Source: Lawsonibacter asaccharolyticus (GTDB taxonomy: Bacteria > Bacillota > Clostridia > Oscillospirales > Oscillospiraceae). From it: a stretch of DNA of 64,000 bases. Below are positions 18,458 to 26,620 of the stretch, one piece after another. The notes under the pieces were generated by a model. That model did no database searches. It had not been told where the DNA came from and saw nothing but the letters and a program-made list of their open reading frames with translations. The DNA lies in assembly GCA_003112755.1 (NCBI GenBank), contig BFBT01000001.1, positions 930,001-994,000 on the forward strand, read 5' to 3'. Numbering within the stretch: the first letter of the stretch is position 1; every line of letters starts with the position of its first letter. The position numbers were made by a program, and so were the translations under genes.

Positions 18458-20161
18458 TTGAAAGTAAGAGCCACCCAGGCCATCCTGGAGTGCCTGCTGG
18501 AGCAGGAGGTGGACACCGTCTTCGGCTATCCGGGCGGGACCATCCTGAATCTCTATGATGAACTGTATCACTACCAAGATAAAATACACCACATATTGAC
18601 CGCCCACGAGCAGGGGGCCTCCCACGCCGCCGATGGCTATGCCCGATCCACCGGCAAGGTGGGGGTGTGCTTCGCTACCTCGGGCCCCGGGGCCACCAAT
18701 CTCACCACCGGCATCGCCACCGCCTATATGGATTCCTCTCCTGTGGTCTTCATCACCTGCAATGTCACTGAGGAGACCCTGGGCAAGGACGCTTTCCAGG
18801 AGGTGGACATCACCGGCATCGCCATGCCCATCACCAAGGCCACCTATCTGGTCCGGGACCCCCAGACCATCCCCGACGTGATGCGTCAGGCCTTTGCCGT
18901 GGCTGCCACTGGCCGGCCCGGCCCGGTGCTCATCGACTTTCTGAAGAACGTCACCTTCCCCACCACTATGATCGACTATGAGTTCATCCCCTGGAAGGAG
19001 AACCGCTCCTGCGGCAGCATCCGGGAGCTGAACCTGCGCCACGGCCTCAAGCCGCCGGAGCCTGACCTGGGGGATATCGACAAGCTGGTGGAGATGATCG
19101 CCCAGTCCCAGCGGCCGCTGCTCATGTGCGGCGGCGGCGTGGTCCGCGGGCGGGCGGACCGGCAGTTCCGGGAGTTTGCCGAGAAGCTGGACTGCCCCGT
19201 GGCCATCACCGTCATGGGGGGCGGCGGCTTCCCCGGTGCGCACCCCCTCACCACCGGCATGGTGGGGATGCACGGCACCCAGGCCTCCAACACCGCCTGT
19301 GACCAGTGCGACCTGCTCATCGCCGTGGGCTGCCGCTTCTCTGACCGGGTGGCTCTGGACCCTGCCTCCTTTGCCAGCCAGGCGAAGATCGTCCAGATCG
19401 ATATCGACCGTTCGGAGATCGACAAGAACATCCTCACCGACCACCACATCATCGGCTCCGCCAAACGGGTGCTGGAACTGCTCAACCAGCGGGTCCCCCA
19501 GTACCACCGGGACGCCTGGAAGGAGCAGATCCTTTCCCTGAAGCGGGAGCCGGAGGTGGAGACCTCCCAGGTCCTTACTCCCAGGCAGGTGCTGGAGACC
19601 ATCCGCCGCATGGCCCCCCAGGACACCATCGTGGCCACCGATGTGGGCCAGCATCAGATGTGGTCTATCCAGCATTTCCACTTCGACTACCCCGGCCAGC
19701 TGCTCACCAGCGGCGGCTTCGGCACCATGGGCTTCGGACTGGGGGCCGCCATCGGTGCCAAGGTGGGCAATCCGGACAAGGTGGTGGTCCACACCACTGG
19801 AGACGGCTGCTTCCGCATGAACTGCCACGAGCTGGCCACTGTGGAGCACTACCACCTGCCCATCATCACCGTCATCTTCAACAACGGCTGTCTGGGCATG
19901 GTGCGCCAGTGGCAGAACCTGCTCTACCACCAGCGCTTCTCCCAGACTACCCTGGACCGTGGCCCCGACTTCGTCAAGCTGGCCGAGGCATATGGACTGA
20001 AGGGCTTCCGGGTCTCCACCCGGGCGGAGATGGAGCAGGCCTTTGGCCAGGCCCTCCAGGCGGGGTGCGGCTGTGTCATCGACTGCCGCCTGGATATGGA
20101 CGAGATGGTCCGGCCCATGGTGGCCGGCGGGGCCCATATCACCGACTTTCTGCTGAAATAA
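18458..20161 (+). CDS. ilvB: Acetolactate synthase large subunit, canonical copy
   Basis: A 567-residue acetohydroxyacid synthase catalytic subunit for Val, Leu and Ile synthesis. Canonical motifs are present: FGYPGGTILNLYDELY near residue 22, AHEQGASHAADGYARSTGKV with the catalytic Glu, GKDAFQEVDITG, the ThDP motif GDGCFRMNCHELATV with FNNGCLG, and GMVRQWQ with the specificity Trp. The start is TTG at 18458 behind AAAGGAGG. A 131-bp spacer with a GTGCGC hairpin separates it from the first ilvN, but no terminator intervenes, so it is probably in the same operon. Confidence 0.93.
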   Translation: MKVRATQAILECLLEQEVDTVFGYPGGTILNLYDELYHYQDKIHHILTAHEQGASHAADGYARSTGKVGVCFATSGPGATNLTTGIATAYMDSSPVVFITCNVTEETLGKDAFQEVDITGIAMPITKATYLVRDPQTIPDVMRQAFAVAATGRPGPVLIDFLKNVTFPTTMIDYEFIPWKENRSCGSIRELNLRHGLKPPEPDLGDIDKLVEMIAQSQRPLLMCGGGVVRGRADRQFREFAEKLDCPVAITVMGGGGFPGAHPLTTGMVGMHGTQASNTACDQCDLLIAVGCRFSDRVALDPASFASQAKIVQIDIDRSEIDKNILTDHHIIGSAKRVLELLNQRVPQYHRDAWKEQILSLKREPEVETSQVLTPRQVLETIRRMAPQDTIVATDVGQHQMWSIQHFHFDYPGQLLTSGGFGTMGFGLGAAIGAKVGNPDKVVVHTTGDGCFRMNCHELATVEHYHLPIITVIFNNGCLGMVRQWQNLLYHQRFSQTTLDRGPDFVKLAEAYGLKGFRVSTRAEMEQAFGQALQAGCGCVIDCRLDMDEMVRPMVAGGAHITDFLLK

Positions 20162-20174
20162 AGGGGGCTTCACC

Positions 20175-20741
20175 ATGAGACCTGATATGAACAAGGACAT
20201 CAAGCCCTACACGCTGTCCATTCTGGTCCAGGACATCCCCGGCGTCCTCAGCCAGGTGGCCCGCCTCTTCTCCCGCAAGGGCTACAACATCGAATCCATC
20301 GTCTCCGGCGAGTCGGGGGACCCCGGCGTGACCCGCATCACCATCGTGCTGCTGGGGGACGAGCTGATGATCTCCCAAATCGCCGCCCAGTGCCGCAAGC
20401 TCCTTCCGGTGATCGCAGTGAAGATCCTGGACGAGTCCACCTCCCTCCAGCGGGAGATGGCCCTCATCAAAGTCAAGACTCTGGACCGCAACGCCCGGGA
20501 CGAGGTCATCCAGATGGCCAACATCTTCCGGGCCAACATCATTGACGTCAGCCGGGAGACTCTTACCGTAGCCATCTTCGGGGACCGGGACAAGACTGAG
20601 GCTCTGGTCCGCCTGCTGAGGGACTTCGGCGTGCTGGAGATCGCAAGAACGGGTACCATCGCCATCGAAAGAGGGCGTAGCACCATATACGACGACAATA
20701 AGATCAAGGAGGAATATAACTATGGCAAAAATGTACTATGA
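20175..20741 (+). CDS. ilvN: Acetolactate synthase small (regulatory) subunit, second copy
   Basis: A 188-residue regulatory subunit with an N-terminal ACT domain ([20 protein letters not shown], then [20 protein letters not shown]) and the C-terminal small-subunit domain ([20 protein letters not shown]). It is slightly longer than the first copy. The ATG at 20175 is used; a second in-frame ATG follows at 20187. The last 20 bp overlap the start of ilvC. Being 13 bp after the canonical large subunit, it is that protein's likely partner. Confidence 0.9.
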   Translation: MRPDMNKDIKPYTLSILVQDIPGVLSQVARLFSRKGYNIESIVSGESGDPGVTRITIVLLGDELMISQIAAQCRKLLPVIAVKILDESTSLQREMALIKVKTLDRNARDEVIQMANIFRANIIDVSRETLTVAIFGDRDKTEALVRLLRDFGVLEIARTGTIAIERGRSTIYDDNKIKEEYNYGKNVL

Positions 20742-21741
20742 GAAAGACTGCGACATCAACTACCTCAACGGCAAGAAGATCGCCATCATCGGCTATGGCT
20801 CCCAGGGCCACGCCCATGCCCTGAACCTGAAGGACTCCGGCTGTGACGTGTGCGTGGGCCTGCGCGCCGGCTCCAAGAACTGGAAGAACGCCGAGGACGC
20901 CGGCCTGAAGGTGATGACCGTGGCCGACGCCGCCAAGTGGGGCGACATCGTGATGATGCTCATCAACGACGAGGTACAGGCCGACGTCTACAAGCGGGAC
21001 ATCGAGCCCAACCTGGTGGAGGGCAATGCCCTGGCCTTCGCCCACGGCTTCAACATCCGCTACCAGCAGATCCGTCCCCCCAAGGGCGTGGACGTGTTCA
21101 TGGCTGCCCCCAAGGGCCCCGGTCATACCGTCCGCTCCACCTATGTCAACGGCAAGGGAGTGCCCTGCCTGGTGGCCGTGGAGCAGAACGCCACCGGCGA
21201 CGCCTATAAGATCGCTCTGGCCTACATCGCCGGCATCGGCGGTGCCCGGGCCGGCGTGATGGAGACCACCTTCCACGACGAGACCGAGACTGACCTGTTC
21301 GGCGAGCAGGCCGTGCTGTGCGGCGGCGTGGTGGACCTGATGCGCTGCGGCTTCGAGACCCTGGTGGAGGCTGGCTACGAGCCTGAGAACGCCTACTTCG
21401 AGTGCATCCACGAGATGAAGCTCATCATCGACCTGATCAACAAGGGCGGCGTGGCGGCCATGAATTACTCCATCTCTGACACCGCCGAGTACGGCGAGTA
21501 TGTCTCCGGACCCCGCGTGCTGCCCTACGAGGAAACCAAGAAGAACATGAAGGCTGTCCTTCAGGACATCCAGGACGGCACCTTCGCCGGAAAGTGGATC
21601 GCCGAGAACAAAAACGGCCGCACCTTCTTCAACTCCAAGCGCGCCCAGCTGGCCAAGCACCAGATGGAGATCGTGGGCGAGGAGCTGCGCAAGAATATGA
21701 TCTGGGGCGGCGACAAGGACCTGGATACCGCTTCCAACTAA
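20722..21741 (+). CDS. ilvC: Ketol-acid reductoisomerase (class I)
   Basis: A 339-residue enzyme converting acetohydroxy acids to dihydroxy-isovalerate or -methylvalerate with NAD(P)H. The Rossmann motif [20 protein letters not shown] is at about residues 14-33. Catalytic-domain acids appear in the [15 protein letters not shown] segment, and the C-terminus ends [20 protein letters not shown]. Length is that of class I enzymes. It begins inside the end of ilvN at a well-spaced AAGGAGG site, and is the last gene before a strong terminator. Confidence 0.96.
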   Translation: MAKMYYEKDCDINYLNGKKIAIIGYGSQGHAHALNLKDSGCDVCVGLRAGSKNWKNAEDAGLKVMTVADAAKWGDIVMMLINDEVQADVYKRDIEPNLVEGNALAFAHGFNIRYQQIRPPKGVDVFMAAPKGPGHTVRSTYVNGKGVPCLVAVEQNATGDAYKIALAYIAGIGGARAGVMETTFHDETETDLFGEQAVLCGGVVDLMRCGFETLVEAGYEPENAYFECIHEMKLIIDLINKGGVAAMNYSISDTAEYGEYVSGPRVLPYEETKKNMKAVLQDIQDGTFAGKWIAENKNGRTFFNSKRAQLAKHQMEIVGEELRKNMIWGGDKDLDTASN

Positions 21742-21789
21742 CCGGGCGCAAGCCAGCGACAGCGGTGCCGCTGACCTTTCATGTATGAC

Positions 21790-21827
21790 AAAAGGGTTCT
21801 TGAGCATATGCTCAAGAACCCTTTTGT
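21790..21827. terminator. Bidirectional terminator after ilvC
   Basis: An uninterrupted palindrome, AAAAGGGTTCTTGAGCAT and its complement, ending in TTTTGTTAT. The A-run on the other side makes it also usable for the minus-strand gene that ends at 21849. Confidence 0.92.
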
Positions 21828-21848
21828 TATAATCTATAGTGTTGTCAT

Positions 21849-22295
21849 TCAGCAAAAAAAGGTTGTTATCAATATTGAAGTCATCACAAGGAACTCTAAC
21901 AGTATTTGTATCCCTTGATTAGGAGCGTTATTCTTTACTCTTTTATGCCAAAAAATAATCTCAATTACTTTTACTGAAAGGACAAGAAAGCAAAAAAACT
22001 GACTCAAAATGGGAAAAGGCGGATAATATTGATATAATTGATATAATTGATAAAATGCGGCAGGTAAAAAAATCGAAAAAGTACATTGATATTTTTTTCG
22101 GCAGTAAAATCTTAATAATATGATGAGCTCATATATAATTGCAAGGATCCAGGTCACAATATAGATCTGTAAAAATAGACTTTCTCCAAGATATTCAGCT
22201 AAAACACCGCTCTCCCAGGGGTATTGCGGAAACATTGGAAATAACAGGATGTAGGATATTGCCAATAAAAATGATAGTATTTTTAGAACCAGCAT
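21849..22295 (-). CDS. AT-rich four-helix membrane protein of unknown function
   Basis: A 148-residue hydrophobic protein with about four membrane segments (near residues 3-22, 41-62, 78-108 and 128-147), rich in Ile, Leu, Phe and Tyr (FYQLYQLYQYYPPFPILSQF). No family is recognised. Its DNA is far more AT-rich than neighbours on either side, suggesting horizontal acquisition. An AGGTGG site precedes the ATG at 22295. It ends just beyond the ilvC terminator. It could be the remnant of a small transferred element, but no transposase or repeat borders it. Confidence 0.6.
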   Translation of the reverse strand: MLVLKILSFLLAISYILLFPMFPQYPWESGVLAEYLGESLFLQIYIVTWILAIIYELIILLRFYCRKKYQCTFSIFLPAAFYQLYQLYQYYPPFPILSQFFCFLVLSVKVIEIIFWHKRVKNNAPNQGIQILLEFLVMTSILITTFFC

Positions 22296-22376
22296 CCAAA
22301 ATCATCCACCTAAATTTTTCTTAAAACCATCATTGGCGTTCAAGTTCTTCTATTCGGTCATTATCTGCGGGAGAAC

Positions 22377-23282
22377 TCAGGGCTCCAGCCCCAGATGGCG
22401 CAGGACCTTTTCCCAAAAGGTCTCCTTATGCCAGTTGACCAGATCCAGCAGCTCCTGGGTGGAGGTGTTGTCCGTGATGGCGTAGCGGTTCAGCATCCGA
22501 AGGGAGGCGGGGTCCCCGCCCCGGATCTGGTTGGGGCCGAAGACGGAGGTGACGGTCACTTTGATCCCCTCCTCCCCGAAGATCCGGTCCGCCTCCTGGC
22601 TGACCAGTCCGAAGGGGTAGGCCAGGGCGGTGACCTGCTGGCCCAGCTCCTGGGCGAAGAGCTGCCGGGCCTGACGGCAGTCGCCGGCGAGGACCTGGCG
22701 GTAGGCATCCTCCGGCTCGCCCGCCAGGGGCAGCACCCCCTCGCGGCCGCTGTACCCGTAGTCGGCCCGCTGATGCAGGTCAAAGGTGTGGCTCTCCACC
22801 TCCAGCACACCGGACTCCAGATAGGGCCGGACGTCCTTCAGGGCGAAGCGGGGCGGGTCCAGGGGCTGGCCCGAGTGGGCATAGACGCTCTGCCCGGCGT
22901 TGATCCCGATGACAAAGATGACGGCGTTCAGGCCATGGCGCTCCAGGATGGGGGCGGCCAGCTCCAGATTGCTGGTATAGCCGTCGTCAAAGGTGATGAG
23001 CACCGGGTGGTCCGGGAGCGGGGTCCCCTGCTCCCCAAATTCAATGAGCTGCCGGATGGTAACGCTGTTCCAGCCGTGCTCCTTCAGGGCGGCCATATGG
23101 GCCTCGAACCGGGCGGGAGAGATCACCATATCGGTGGCCACGTCCTCCGAGATGTGGTGGTACATGAGCACCGGGAGCTGGGACACGTTCCGGGTGCTGG
23201 TCCAGACCGCCGCCGCCGCGTACAGCAGGAGCGGGATCAGGACCGGGAGCGGCAGCCATCTTTTTTTCCAAAAGCGTTTCAT
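22377..23282 (-). CDS. Membrane-anchored polysaccharide deacetylase (NodB/CE4)
   Basis: A 301-residue protein with an N-terminal anchor (LPLPVLIPLLLYAAAAVW, residues 10-27) and an extracellular CE4 domain. Motif 1 is LITFDDGYTSNLELAAPI with the metal-binding Asp pair (about residues 95-112). A downstream motif is ESHTFDLHQRADYG, in place of the usual SHTxxH. The fold continues through YPFGL. Such enzymes remove acetyl groups from peptidoglycan or surface glycans. The ATG at 23282 follows AAGGAAG. The preceding same-strand gene encodes a small anchored protein, possibly co-transcribed. Confidence 0.85.
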   Translation of the reverse strand: MKRFWKKRWLPLPVLIPLLLYAAAAVWTSTRNVSQLPVLMYHHISEDVATDMVISPARFEAHMAALKEHGWNSVTIRQLIEFGEQGTPLPDHPVLITFDDGYTSNLELAAPILERHGLNAVIFVIGINAGQSVYAHSGQPLDPPRFALKDVRPYLESGVLEVESHTFDLHQRADYGYSGREGVLPLAGEPEDAYRQVLAGDCRQARQLFAQELGQQVTALAYPFGLVSQEADRIFGEEGIKVTVTSVFGPNQIRGGDPASLRMLNRYAITDNTSTQELLDLVNWHKETFWEKVLRHLGLEP

Positions 23283-23424
23283 CTTCTACTTCCTTTCTGA
23301 TATCTGCCGGACCTGCGCGGGGCCGGGTCTATCTATGGATACAGGATGAGGTGCAGTTTATTCCGGCCGGCTTTTTTCTATGGGATATCTCTGGAGGGCG
23401 TCTCCGCCGCCCGGTCCCGCCCGC

Positions 23425-23868
23425 TCATGGCAGGGCCTCCCGGCACAGCTCCAGACACCGCTGGTAGGCCGCTCCCTCCTCCACCCGGAAGAGGCTCCCC
23501 TCGAAGCAGAGAAAACCGTTCTCATACAGGACCACATCCCCCAAGGGCTCGTAGGTGCGGAACAGATCGATATGATAGGTATGCTGCCCCCGCTCATAGC
23601 GGATGGCCTGATAGGGCCCCCGCCAGGCCACCCGCAGCTCCCCCAGGGCCTGGACCAGGCCGTTCTCCTCCACTGTGAACCTGACCATATCCTCGTGGGA
23701 GGGGGATACATAGAACTCCGTGACCTGGTCCAGGGGGGGCAGCATCCCCTGCAGCGGCCGGGCCCCCAGGAAGACCTGGGCGGCCACCGCCAGCAGGGCC
23801 GCCGCCGAGAACAGGGCAAAGGCCCAAGCCGCCGCCCGGTCCCGCAGGCTCATCGTTCCGTGCTTCAT
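23425..23868 (-). CDS. Small membrane-anchored protein of unknown function
   Basis: A 147-residue protein with one membrane segment (AWAFALFSAAALLAVAAQVF, about residues 14-33) and an extracellular domain of about 110 residues rich in aromatic and charged residues (TEFYVSPSHEDMVRFTVEEN; HTYHIDLFRTYEPLGDVVLY). No family is recognised. The start at 23868 has a GGGAGG site; an in-frame ATG five codons later is also possible. It lies upstream of the deacetylase on the same strand, so a surface-glycan role is conceivable but unproven. Confidence 0.6.
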   Translation of the reverse strand: MKHGTMSLRDRAAAWAFALFSAAALLAVAAQVFLGARPLQGMLPPLDQVTEFYVSPSHEDMVRFTVEENGLVQALGELRVAWRGPYQAIRYERGQHTYHIDLFRTYEPLGDVVLYENGFLCFEGSLFRVEEGAAYQRCLELCREALP

Positions 23869-23958
23869 TTCCCGCGCCTCCCATCTGTTCCAGAGAGAGT
23901 CTTTTCTAAAACAAGCTTAACAGCGGGGACCCATTTTGTAAACGGGTCCCCGCCAATT

Positions 23959-24165
23959 TCAGCAGGATTTTTCCCCCGGCCCCAGGAACAGCTCGTCCAC
24001 CGTGGTCCCCAGCACTCCGGCCAGGTGGAAGGCCAGGGTGAGGGTGGGGTCGTACTTGTTGTTTTCGATGGCGTTGATGGTCTGGCGGGACACTCCGCAC
24101 CGGCGGGCCAGCTCTTCCTGAGAGAGCCCCATCTCGCTCCTCAGCGCCCGGATCTTGTTCTCCAT
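23959..24165 (-). CDS. Small XRE-family (Cro/CI-type) regulator
   Basis: A 68-residue protein that is almost entirely a helix-turn-helix domain: RALRSEMGLSQEELARRCGV, then SRQTINAIENNKYDP, then VLGTTVDELFL. This is the YozG/YgzD-like class that commonly accompanies small membrane proteins. The ATG at 24165 lies only 2 bp after the stop of the membrane-protein gene, so they form one operon. A perfect inverted repeat overlaps the operon's promoter and is the probable autoregulatory operator. Confidence 0.85.
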   Translation of the reverse strand: MENKIRALRSEMGLSQEELARRCGVSRQTINAIENNKYDPTLTLAFHLAGVLGTTVDELFLGPGEKSC

Positions 24166-24167
24166 GC

Positions 24168-24479
24168 TCAGCCTCCATACTTGTGCTTGAACCAGCCCAA
24201 AAAGGCCGCATACACCACCGCCGCCGTTACCAGCTGGATAAAGGGGGAGGCCGGCTCCCCGCTGGGCTGCTGTACCGCCGTCCGGATCACCTCGATCAGG
24301 TCGCCGCCCACCACGGCGATGAAGGCCCAGGTGCTGGCCTTGCCCACGATCATCTGCCGCCGCTCGTCCTCCAGCTCCGACCGGACCAGGGAGACGAACA
24401 TCCACACGATCAGCACTGCGGAGAGGATCAGCACGGCTAGAAAGATCACCACAAAAATAGAAGTCTCGTTGGATTCCAT
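24168..24479 (-). CDS. Small membrane protein partnered with an XRE regulator
   Basis: A 103-residue protein with membrane segments near residues 7-31, 50-62 and 83-96, and a charged loop RSELEDERRQMIVGKASTW. No exact family is recognised, but an XRE regulator plus a two- to three-helix membrane protein in one operon is a recurrent Firmicute pair. First gene of the operon, with GGAGGCAG before the ATG at 24479. Function unknown; a membrane-stress or signalling role is only inference. Confidence 0.65.
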   Translation of the reverse strand: MESNETSIFVVIFLAVLILSAVLIVWMFVSLVRSELEDERRQMIVGKASTWAFIAVVGGDLIEVIRTAVQQPSGEPASPFIQLVTAAVVYAAFLGWFKHKYGG

Positions 24480-24498
24480 GACGCTGCCTCCTTGTCAA

Positions 24499-24557
24499 AT
24501 CAAGATGTCAAATTCTTTTGACATCTTGATTCTAACATGGATGTGCGGAGATGTCAA
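24499..24557 (-). promoter_or_regulatory. Promoter with overlapping perfect inverted-repeat operator
   Basis: Read on the minus strand, TTGACA (24552-24557), 17 bp, TAGAAT (24529-24534) forms a good promoter. Its last two bases begin a perfect 14-bp inverted repeat, ATCAAGATGTCAAA with a 4-nt centre (24499-24530), lying over the start of transcription. TGTCAAA half-sites recur next to it. The adjacent XRE protein is the likely ligand. Confidence 0.8.
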
Positions 24558-24576
24558 ACACTTTTTACATCCCGTG

Positions 24577-24612
24577 CAAAAAAAGACCCGGCCTCCCCTG
24601 GATGGCCGGGTC
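24577..24612 (-). terminator. Terminator after the DUF47 gene
   Basis: On the minus strand, GACCCGGCC pairs with GGCCGGGTC and is followed by seven T residues. It ends the pit-DUF47 transcript. Confidence 0.88.
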
Positions 24613-24639
24613 CTGAAAGCGCAGCATATGCGTCTTTGG

Positions 24640-25263
24640 TCAGGAGTTCTTCATTACGATCTGCTCCACCACGTCCGCCACATGCTCACAGGCGTCAGTG
24701 CATTTCTCCAGGTAGAAATAGACCTCCCGCCAGCAGATGATCTCCACCGGGTCGGTGCAGGTGGTGTGCAGCTCCCGCATGCTGGTCACAAAGACCTGAT
24801 CCGCCTGCTCCTCCAGGGTGTTGATGGCGATGATGTGGTCCCGCAGGCTCTTGGAGTGGCGGAAGGAGGCGAACTCTTTCAGCATGAGCTTGACCATGTC
24901 GCAGCTCTTCACCACGATGGAGACCAGCTCCAGGGAGTCGGGCCGGATGCTCTGGATGTTGTTGTAGTAGAGCCGGAGCATCACATCCTCGATCTTGTCT
25001 GTCACCTCATCGATGTTCTGGCTGAGCAGGATGATGTCCTCCCGCTCGATGGGGGTGATGAACGCCTTGACCAGAGCGTCCAGCACCTCGTGCTTTTTCT
25101 CGTCAGCGGCGTGCTCCACCTTGTGCATGTCGTCCAGCTTCTCCCGGATCAGCAGGGGATCGAAATCCCGCATGACCCGCTCCAGCAGGTGGGCCGCCTG
25201 ATAGGCGCAGTCCGCACAAGCGTAGAAGTTGCCGAAATAAAAGGAATCACTCTTTTTCGCCAT
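24640..25263 (-). CDS. DUF47 family PhoU-like accessory protein of phosphate transport
   Basis: A 207-residue all-helical cytosolic protein of the DUF47/PhoU-like family (MAKKSDSFYFGNFYACADCA at the start; KVEHAADEKKHEVLDALVKA and PIEREDIILLSQNIDEVTDK with the conserved E/D metal-binding repeats near residues 50-90). These proteins are found beside Pit-type phosphate permeases and are thought to regulate them. The start at 25263 follows GGAGGAAG. It lies 24 bp downstream of the permease in one operon and is followed by a terminator. Confidence 0.88.
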   Translation of the reverse strand: MAKKSDSFYFGNFYACADCAYQAAHLLERVMRDFDPLLIREKLDDMHKVEHAADEKKHEVLDALVKAFITPIEREDIILLSQNIDEVTDKIEDVMLRLYYNNIQSIRPDSLELVSIVVKSCDMVKLMLKEFASFRHSKSLRDHIIAINTLEEQADQVFVTSMRELHTTCTDPVEIICWREVYFYLEKCTDACEHVADVVEQIVMKNS

Positions 25264-25287
25264 AACACTCTTCCTCCCCATGATCGA

Positions 25288-26340
25288 TCAGAAGATCGCC
25301 GTAAATATCTTAGCCATGACAAAGCTGATGAGCCCGCATCCCGGGAAGGTGAACACCCAGGTGAGCATCATGTCCTTCACCACGCCGAAATTGATGGCGG
25401 AGAGCCGCTTCACCGCCCCCACACCCATGATGGCGCTGGTCTTGGTGTGGGTGGTGGACACTGGGATACCGAACAGGCTGGAGAGCAGCAGGCAGGCCGC
25501 CGCCGCCAGGTCTGCGGCGAACCCCTGGTACTTCTCCAGGCGCACCATATCCATTCCCACCGACTTGATGATCTTTTCGCCCCCCACGCTGGTGCCCAGG
25601 CCCATCACGGTGCTGCACATCAGCATCAGCCAGGCGGGGATGACCATCCCGGTGACGCTCTCCTGCCCGCCGCAGAAGGCCATGCCCAGAAAGAGCACAC
25701 CGATGAATTTCTGCCCGTCCTGGGCCCCGTGCATGAAGCTCATGGCGGCGGCAGCAAAGATCTGTGCCCCCTGGAAGAAGCCGTTGGTCTTCCTTCGGTC
25801 CATCCCGGCGCACACCAGGATGACCAGGCGGCAGATGCCCCACCCGGCCAGGAAGCCCAGCGCCAGGCTCAGCACCAGGCCGTAGAGCACCTTGACCCAC
25901 TCGCCCATGTTGATGCCGCCAATGCCGTTCTGGATGGCGATAGCCGCCCCTGTGAGGCCCGCGATCAGGCTGTGGCTCTCGCTGGTGGGGATGCCGAAGC
26001 GGGCCGCCCCCACGCTGTACACCACGATGGAGAACAGAGCCGCGCACAGGGCGATCAGGGCCTCATGGGTGTTGCCGCCGAAGTCCACCATATTGCTGAT
26101 GGTGGAGGCTACCGAGCTGTTGATGTGGGTCATGATGAGCACGCCCAGGAAGTTGAACACCGCGCTGGTCAGGATGGCTGCCCGGACGTTGATGCACCGG
26201 GTGGCGATGCAGGTGGCGATGGCGTTGGGGGCATCCGTCCATCCGTTGACGAAAATGACGCCCAGCGTCAGCAGGACTGTGACCAGCATGGCCGGGCTGG
26301 AAAAGACCTGCTGTACAAATGATGCAAATGACAGTTCCAT
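25288..26340 (-). CDS. pit: PiT-family inorganic phosphate permease
   Basis: A 350-residue polytopic membrane protein with the duplicated PiT signature: NGWTDAPNAIATCIATR near residue 31 and FMHGAQDGQKFIGV in the second half, plus GIPTSESHSLIAGLTGAA and GIPVSTTHTKTSAIMG. These proteins take up phosphate, usually as a metal-phosphate complex, with protons or sodium. The ATG at 26340 is preferred because GGAGGGAG precedes it and the protein then begins at the first membrane region. It is co-transcribed with the DUF47 gene from a promoter about 190 bp upstream, with an attenuator-like leader between. Confidence 0.9.
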   Translation of the reverse strand: MELSFASFVQQVFSSPAMLVTVLLTLGVIFVNGWTDAPNAIATCIATRCINVRAAILTSAVFNFLGVLIMTHINSSVASTISNMVDFGGNTHEALIALCAALFSIVVYSVGAARFGIPTSESHSLIAGLTGAAIAIQNGIGGINMGEWVKVLYGLVLSLALGFLAGWGICRLVILVCAGMDRRKTNGFFQGAQIFAAAAMSFMHGAQDGQKFIGVLFLGMAFCGGQESVTGMVIPAWLMLMCSTVMGLGTSVGGEKIIKSVGMDMVRLEKYQGFAADLAAAACLLLSSLFGIPVSTTHTKTSAIMGVGAVKRLSAINFGVVKDMMLTWVFTFPGCGLISFVMAKIFTAIF

Positions 26341-26527
26341 ACGATCTCCCGCGCTCCCTCCTGCCCGTGAGAGGCATAAAAATAACAGGACTTGCTGACC
26401 CGGTCCGGTGCGAAGTCCTGTCATCCTCCATCAGGGAGCATCCCCCTTGTTCTTCAAGTTGTCGTGGAACCACAGCACGGAGCATCTTCCGCCGGGAACG
26501 TCCATTCCCCTGTGGACCTCTAGGTTT
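26341..26527 (-). promoter_or_regulatory. Long pit leader with terminator-like hairpin (attenuator candidate)
   Basis: The minus-strand leader from about 26520 to the pit start contains, at about 26386-26422, a stem of ACAGGACTT with AAGTCCTGT followed by TATTTTTAT. This is an intrinsic terminator placed before the ribosome site. Upstream of it lie several short GC-rich pairings and the repeated word GATGCTCC. No riboswitch class is recognised. It may be a regulatory RNA controlling phosphate uptake. Confidence 0.6.
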
Positions 26528-26556
26528 AGCATAGCATTTTACACCAATTTCGTCAA
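26528..26556 (-). promoter_or_regulatory. Promoter of the pit-DUF47 operon
   Basis: On the minus strand, TTGACG (26551-26556), 17 bp, TATGCT (26528-26533). Confidence 0.7.
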
Positions 26557-26620
26557 GACTTTACCTTTTCCGTCCCAGTTCAAGATTTGTGCAGGCAGGG
26601 AGACCGGCGTTCTGCCCGTC

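Noticed and set aside
23380..26322. A plus-strand open frame of 980 codons across the deacetylase/pit region
   Set aside because: It crosses several well-supported minus-strand genes, their spacers and a terminator, and its protein is low-complexity His/Gln/Asp-rich. It is an antisense artefact.
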